From NCBI GenBank assembly GCA_026225945.1, contig JAMJFZ010001262.1, forward strand, positions 1,054,001 through 1,118,000: 64,000 nucleotides of DNA. The letters are read 5' to 3'. This DNA comes from Cricetomys ansorgei. Taxonomy: Eukaryota; Chordata; Mammalia; Rodentia; Nesomyidae. The notes under the pieces are model-generated. The model made no database searches, was not told where the DNA came from, and was given only the letters and a program-made list of their open reading frames with translations. The first letter of the stretch is position 1. Every line of letters begins with the position of its first letter. Of this stretch, positions 59,340 through 64,000 are shown piece after piece. Made by a program: the position numbers and the translations under genes.

Positions 59340-59650
59340 TTTATAATGTGTGTGTGTGTTTATGTGTGCGTATGTGTGTGTGCATGCATACATGTGGAAG
59401 CCAGAGGACAGTTCTGCAGAAGTTGGTTCTTTCCTACTAATGGTTTCTGGGGATAGAAGTTAGGTTGTCAGGTTTGCTTGGCAAGTGCTTTGACCCTGTA
59501 AGCCATCTTAGTGGCCTCTGGACCTTACTTTTTGGTAAAGTTTTTCACCCACACCAGAGCTCATCTATTCAACTAGACTGGCTGGCTAGCAAGCCTAAGA
59601 ATCCCCTGTCCCTGCCTCTAATGCTTGGATTACAGGTATCTGCTGTGCCC
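59340..59650 (-). mobile_element. B3(-) and B1/B4-like(-) remnants
   Basis: GT-rich start at 59348, GGAAGCCAGAGGACAGTTCT and AAGTGCTTTGACCCTGTAAG: complement of a B3. A B4-like remnant continues to about 59650 (CTAATGCTTGGATTACAGG). Confidence 0.6.
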
Positions 59651-59799
59651 AGTTTTACTTGAGTACTAGGATTTGAACTCAGGAGCTCATGCTCGCACAA
59701 GAAACACTGATTGGCTAAACCATCTCTCCAGCTCTGACTTATTTCAAAAATATGGATCTGAGGCAAAGATCCAGCTAAATGAGGCATTGTCTTACTTAT

Positions 59800-60345
59800 T
59801 TTTCTACTGCTATAATGTGGCACTGTCTCCAAGGCAACTTACAGAAAAATGTTCATTGGGCGGCTTACAGTTTCAGAGGGTTAGTCCATGATGGGGGTCA
59901 TGGCAGCAGACAGGTAGGCAAGATACTAGAGCAGTAGCTGAGAGATTACAATTTTTTGTTTGTTTTTGAGACAGGGTTTCTCTGTTGTAACTCTGGCTGT
60001 CCTGGAACTCACTCTGCAGACCAGGCTGTCCTCAAACTCATAGCCATCCACCTGCCTCTGCCTCCAGAGTGCTAAGATTAAAGGTGTGCACCACCACTAC
60101 CTCCTAGAGAGCTTGCATCTTAATTCACAAGTACAAGATAGAGAAAGTCAGGAATGGTATGGGCTTTTGAAGCCTCAAACCCAGCTGCCAGTGCTAGTGC
60201 CACACTACCTCCAACAAGGCCACAATTTCTCCAACAAGACCATACCTCCTAATCCTTCTCAAACAATTCTATCAACTGAGGGACCATGTATTTAAACATA
60301 TGAACGTATGGGGGCATTCTCATTCAAATCACCACAGTCATATGT
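59800..60345 (+). mobile_element. Interspersed repeat with a nested minus-strand B1
   Basis: Related to the repeat at 9250. The tail, ACCTCCTAATCCTTCTCAAA then GGGGGCATTCTCATTCAAAT, is a widespread rodent repeat end. A B1 copy (59955-60105, minus strand, with the TTGTAACTCTGG block) is inserted in the middle, so the host element is the older of the two. Confidence 0.5.
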
Positions 60346-60388
60346 AATTAGCTTAGACTTGTGGGTTCTACATTGCCTTGCTCTAAAA

Positions 60389-60588
60389 TAGTGGTTCTCA
60401 ACCTGTGGGTTGCAACCCCTTTAGGGGTTGCCTAAGACCATCTGCATATCATATATTTACATACAATTCACAACAATATCAAAATTACAGTCATGAAGTA
60501 ACAACAAAAATAATTTTATGGTTGGGGTCACTACAAAATGAGGAACCGTATTAAAGAGTCTCAGCGTTAGGAAGGTTGAGAGCCACTG
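60389..60588. mobile_element. URR1-type non-autonomous hAT DNA transposon
   Basis: 200 bp with inverted ends: GTGGTTCTCAACCTGTGGG on the left and GTTGAGAGCCACTG on the right. Internal landmarks are GCCTAAGACCATCTGC, the ATTACAGTCATGAAGTAAC segment and TAATTTTATGGTTGGGGTCA. The flanks CTCTAAAA and CTCAAAGA match at 6 of 8 bases, as expected for an 8-bp hAT duplication. No transposase is encoded. Confidence 0.85.
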
Positions 60589-60644
60589 CTCAAAGATTAT
60601 TCACCTCAGTTGCCTATCTAAATTCTTTCCATTGTCCTTCCTTC

Positions 60645-61490
60645 CTTCCTTCATTTCTTTTTGAGATAGGTGCTCAGTATATAGCCCAGGCTGGCTCTGT
60701 ATTCAAGATCCTCCCCCTTAGTGTCCCAAGTACTGCAGTTATAGGCATGGGGCAGCATGCTAGGATCGTTTCACTAATTCTTGTACCATGCCATACTCTC
60801 GGGCTGTGGTAAATTAATAAATTAATGCTCCATGGTCAGCAGGTTCAAGTTCAACTATGTGGCATACTTTAGCCTAGACTCTATTTTAGTTTTTAAGATT
60901 TTTATTTATTTTATTGTTTTTATTTTTTAAAGTGTATGGGTGTTTTGCCTGTACGTATGACTGTATATCAAGTGTGTGCCTGGTGCCTGGAGAATCCAGA
61001 AGAGGGTGCTGGATCCCCTGGAACTGGAGTTACAGACTGGTTGTCATTTGCAATGTGTGGGGAGTGAACCAGGGTTCACTGGTACTTTTAACTGCTGAAG
61101 CCATCTCTTCAGACCCTAATTTTTATATTTGTTTATTGTTTTAAAGATCTATTTATTTTTATGTGTATTAGTGTTTTGTTTGCATGTATGTCTGTGTGAG
61201 GGTGCCAGATCCTCTGGAACTGAAGTTACAGACAATGGTGAGCTGCCATGTGGGTGCTGGTAATTGAACCAGGGTCCTCTGGAAGAGGGGCCAGTGCTCT
61301 TGACTGCCGAGTCATCTCTCCAGCCCCTATTTATTTATTTTTTTGAAACAGGTTCTCACTGTGTAGCTCTAGCTGTCCTAGAACTCACTATGTAGATCAG
61401 GCTGGCCTCGAACTCAGAGATTCACCTGTCTCTGCCTCCTGAGTCCTGGAATAAAAGTCATGCACCATCATGCTTGGCTCCTAGTTTTTA
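60645..61490 (-). mobile_element. SINE cluster between PUS7 and RINT1: B1, B2, B2, B1, all minus
   Basis: (TTCC)n with a B1 at 60640-60800; B2 at 60890-61118; B2 at 61138-61326 (ends GAGTCATCTCTCCAGCCCC); B1 at 61335-61485 (CTCGAACTCAGAGATTCACC). All are antisense to RINT1, upstream of its island. Confidence 0.85.
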
Positions 61491-62059
61491 TTTTATATGT
61501 GTGGGTGTTTTGTCTGCTTGTATGTCTGCACTACAGTGAGTTTTCTTCTCACTGATTAGTTTCTGTTTCCTCTAAAGATTTTCTTCTTGGTTGCATTTGC
61601 TTTGGTTTGGAAGGCACTATCTTCCGAGGTGTGCTCGTGAGGCTCTCAAATTTCCAGATTCTCTACCTATCCCTTGCTTCTAACTCCAGTTCCCCCTCCC
61701 TGGAAAACAGTAGAAGTTTAGGGTGCCTGCTGGGCAAAGTGCATGTTAGATTTTGAATGCTCTTCCTCTATCTGGTCCCCAGAAACTTTCAACCCTCTTA
61801 CAATCAGAACTGGATCCTCCAGCTGGTAAATATGTAGGCCATCTCTAGTAATCTGACCAGCATTAAATAATGGTCTAGATAGTGGTATTCATTGGCACCC
61901 TCCTAGACAAGCAAAACCAAATAACCTACCCTGGTGCTTCTGGTCACTGTTCATTCTCAGAACATCAGGATATTGTCTAAATATTTATGTAAATTTAAAG
62001 ATTCACATAAAATCTATGGCATGGAAGAACTATCTTCAAGTTCCATTATTCTTATTAGA

Positions 62060-62502
62060 AAATTTTTTCTTTCATTTATTGATCCGGCAATGGGGAGGCA
62101 TGTGGAGGTCAGAGGACAACTTGCCGGAGTTGGTTCTCTCCTTCTACCATGTGGGCCAGGTACTAAGAACTAAAGTTGTTCGTTAGTCTTGGTGGCAAGT
62201 GTCTTTACAGGCTGAGCCATCCCGAGACAAGCATTCTCTATGTTGCCCTAGCTGATACCGAGCTTTATACTTTATAGATCAACCTGGACGGAAACTAGTG
62301 GCAAGCTTCCTGCCTCTGCTTCTAAATCACGAGGCTCTCCCACCATGAGGGGGGCTAAGAATCTTCCTTTGTTGAGACAGTTACATGCAGTCAGTGGTGG
62401 TCTTGAACTCACTATGTAGCTAGAGCTGACTTTGAATTCCCGATCCTCCTAACTTCACTTCCCAAATGGTGGGATTACAAGTGTGAGCCACCGGGCCACG
62501 GC
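62060..62502 (-). mobile_element. B3(-) and B1-like(-) just upstream of the RINT1 island
   Basis: B3 minus at 62075-62222 (GGAGGTCAGAGGACAACTTG, GGCTGAGCCATCC); B1-like minus segments at 62225-62330 and 62375-62500 (CAAATGGTGGGATTACAAG). The CpG island begins about 100 bases later. Confidence 0.7.
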
Positions 62503-62609
62503 CGCGTTCTCTTTTTAAAAACTCTAAAGAAGTTGAGGGAGCTCCGCTGCAGCAGAGGATGCTAGTCTCCACAAGGCTCAAAAGTAGTACGGCCTTCTGG
62601 TTCCTTGAG

Positions 62610-63130
62610 CGGTCGAGCTGACCGCTAGCCAGGAGGTGGCGCTACGGAACAGGACAGCGGCGCCGCAGATAGGCCTCTCTAGGCCGAGAGAACGGAACCA
62701 GCGAGACGGCAATCGGAAGTCGAGGTGGCTCCGTCTGGCGACCCTGGAGGCTGGTCTGGTTCTGTCTGTGGCTTCCCCGGCCGGACTCTGACGGCCAGGC
62801 TGGCGGTGTTTGGGATCGAGGACTCGCGCGGAGGCAGGCCGCGTACAGCTGGTGAGATCGGCGAGGCATTCCTGGGAACCCGAGGAAGGGACCCCGCTGA
62901 CCCTGGGTGGTGGCGCGGACCTTCCTGGGGCGCTTGTCCCCGCCGGTGGGGGTGGGAGTTCCCGCGGTGCCAGGCAGTCACGGGAAGAGGACAGTTTTGA
63001 GAGTCGGCGGGAAGGTGGGCTCAGTGATTGGGCTGGCTAATTCGGAGCCTGGGGAGGTGGTCCAGATTTCTGGGAAGGTGGCAGTGGTGACAGGGAGATG
63101 GTTAGGAACGCCCCTGGGAGAGGCGCCGAG
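62610..63130 (+). promoter_or_regulatory. RINT1: CpG island and promoter of RINT1
   Basis: This second CpG-rich block lies about 5.2 kb from the PUS7 island and ends shortly before RINT1 exon 2. It has no TATA box. An ETS-like CGGAAGT occurs at about 62714-62720. The two genes face away from each other, but each has its own island, so this is not a compact bidirectional promoter. Confidence 0.8.
62640..62851 (+). other. RINT1: RINT1 exon 1 (start approximate; canonical start codon not found)
   Basis: The best donor in the island is CAGCTG|GTGAGA, ending the exon at 62851. Across that point a frame reads T-A-G-E-I-G, resembling the human RINT1 start M-L-P-A-G-E-I-G. The codons where Met-Leu-Pro should be read Pro-Arg-Thr instead, and no in-frame ATG precedes them. 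Either exon 1 is wholly 5' UTR here, or the junction differs from my choice. The 5' edge is a guess from the island. Confidence 0.45.
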
Positions 63131-63206
63131 AGCCCCTCCACCCTCCACTGTGTGGATCCCACTTAACTTCTATCTAACTTGTTTGCCATGTCTGTTTTTC
63201 CGCCAG

Positions 63207-63252
63207 TGCTGCCCTGAAAGAAGTGACGACATGAAGAACACAGAGGAGAAAA
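63207..63252 (+). CDS. RINT1: RINT1 exon 2 (RAD50 interactor 1, N-terminal fragment)
   Basis: 46 nt. Acceptor TGTTTTTCCGCCAG precedes 63207; donor AAAA|GTAAGC follows 63252. It reads CCPERSDDMKNTEEK plus one base of the next codon, against human CCSESGDERKNLEEK. RINT1 joins ZW10 and NAG in the NRZ (Dsl1-type) tethering complex for Golgi-to-ER retrograde transport, and has been linked to the G2/M checkpoint through RAD50; this is family knowledge. The first available ATG in this frame is 63231-63233, within this exon. The position next to PUS7, in divergent orientation, matches mammalian synteny. The remaining exons are beyond the window. Confidence 0.8.
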
Positions 63253-64000
63253 GTAAGCAGGCCTCAAACCTTTAGTTCTGTTTGTCTAGCTGACCTCGGC
63301 TCACTCTTGGAGGGTCTGCAAAAGAGGTTTCTTAGCCTGCCACCTTTGAAATGAAGTTGTCTTTTTTTTTGTACAATGTTTAAACAGTAATAAATACTAG
63401 TTACCTTTGCATGTGGAGTTTTGTCTTTCTAAGATTGTAAAATATTGAAAGAGCACTTTGAACTTCTTCGTAGTGCAACGGCTGCTATAACTTCACTGGG
63501 GCCTGTCATTTTAATGAAATATCAGCTTATTACCAGGTATTTGGAGGGAGTGATGCCAGACACTGCTACTAGGTTCAAGGAAGAGGTTAACTGTGTAATT
63601 AATTATCAATTGTTAATTAATAATGGCTTAATTGTACCTTCAGTGAATTTGCGATTAAAATCTGCTGCAGGTAGAATATAACTTAGGTCCTGGGTCTTGG
63701 TCTGGATAGGGGAAAGGAAGGATCTCTTATCTCCATTTCCTACCTAGGACAGGAAAATACGTCAGGTCAGGAATGCGAATATTTGTCATTTTACTTTAAT
63801 GAGATAAGCTTGGCAGGTTATTAGAAATTCAGTACTCTTCAGGGGCTGTTTTTGTTGTTTTGTTATTTTATTTTTGAAACAAGGTGGAATGTAGCCCAGG
63901 TTGGCCTCAGATATAGACTATATGACTAAGGATGACCTTGAACTCCTGATCCTCCTGCCTCCATCAGGTGACACATGCCCAACATTTTCAGGAGCTTTTG
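63253..64000 (+). other. RINT1: RINT1 intron 2 (partial), with a B1 at its end
   Basis: No sequence encoding the next RINT1 segment is visible before the window ends. A minus-strand B1 (TTTTGAAACAAGG...) occupies about 63868-63985. The open frame at 63445-63681 resembles no protein I know and lacks splice-supported context. Confidence 0.65.

Noticed and set aside
57260..62850. Shared bidirectional PUS7/RINT1 promoter
   Set aside because: The two CpG islands are separated by about 5 kb of repeats, so each gene has its own promoter.
62907..63275. Plus-strand 122-codon frame crossing into RINT1 exon 2
   Set aside because: It reads through intron 1 and the acceptor of exon 2. Only the CCPERSDDMKNTEEK part is real exon sequence.
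63445..63681. 78-codon plus-strand frame in RINT1 intron 2
   Set aside because: It does not resemble the next RINT1 segment, and no acceptor and donor pair of the right phase bounds it.

Overview
This is a stretch of a rodent nuclear genome. It is dense in B1, B2/B3, B4 and ID SINEs, rodent MaLR and ERV LTRs, a URR1-type hAT element and long simple repeats. Almost all coding capacity is in short GT-AG exons. Many B1 copies carry an unusual internal block (GTTACAACAGAGAAA in B1 orientation), which suggests a lineage-specific B1 subfamily. I cannot fix the species from sequence alone.

The window holds one complete gene on the minus strand and the 5' end of a second gene on the plus strand. The first is PUS7, a TruD-family pseudouridine synthase. 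It runs from a CpG-island promoter near 57.4 kb down to its stop codon at 17745, with 15 coding exons and one non-coding first exon. I placed each splice junction by reading it, and the phases fit a 665-residue protein. The exception is coding exon 5, which lacks one base compared with the reading frame of the family and so reaches a stop after residue 221. The second gene is RINT1 (plus strand), which starts in a second CpG island at about 62.6-63.1 kb. Only its first two exons fit in the window. The head-to-head PUS7/RINT1 order matches the mammalian neighbourhood.

Layout: 1-16.8 kb is intergenic sequence beyond the 3' end of PUS7. It contains four related solo LTRs, a decayed Rps20 processed pseudogene, a 276-bp polypyrimidine tract, AT-rich hairpins and many SINEs. 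About 16.8-17.74 kb is the probable PUS7 3' UTR. PUS7 exons 16 to 2 lie between 17.7 and 53.2 kb, in introns filled with SINEs, and exon 1 with its promoter is at 57.26-57.5 kb. The 57.5-62.5 kb gap between the two promoters is nearly all repeats: an ERV LTR, a MaLR LTR, a URR1 element and B1/B2 copies. RINT1 exon 1, exon 2 and part of intron 2 fill 62.6-64 kb.

The two genes are functionally unrelated as far as is known. PUS7 modifies tRNA and mRNA uridines. RINT1 belongs to the NRZ/Dsl1 tethering complex, which acts in Golgi-to-ER retrograde traffic. I found no novel gene system. The most noteworthy signals are the PUS7 frameshift, the missing canonical RINT1 start codon, and the cluster of solo LTRs.
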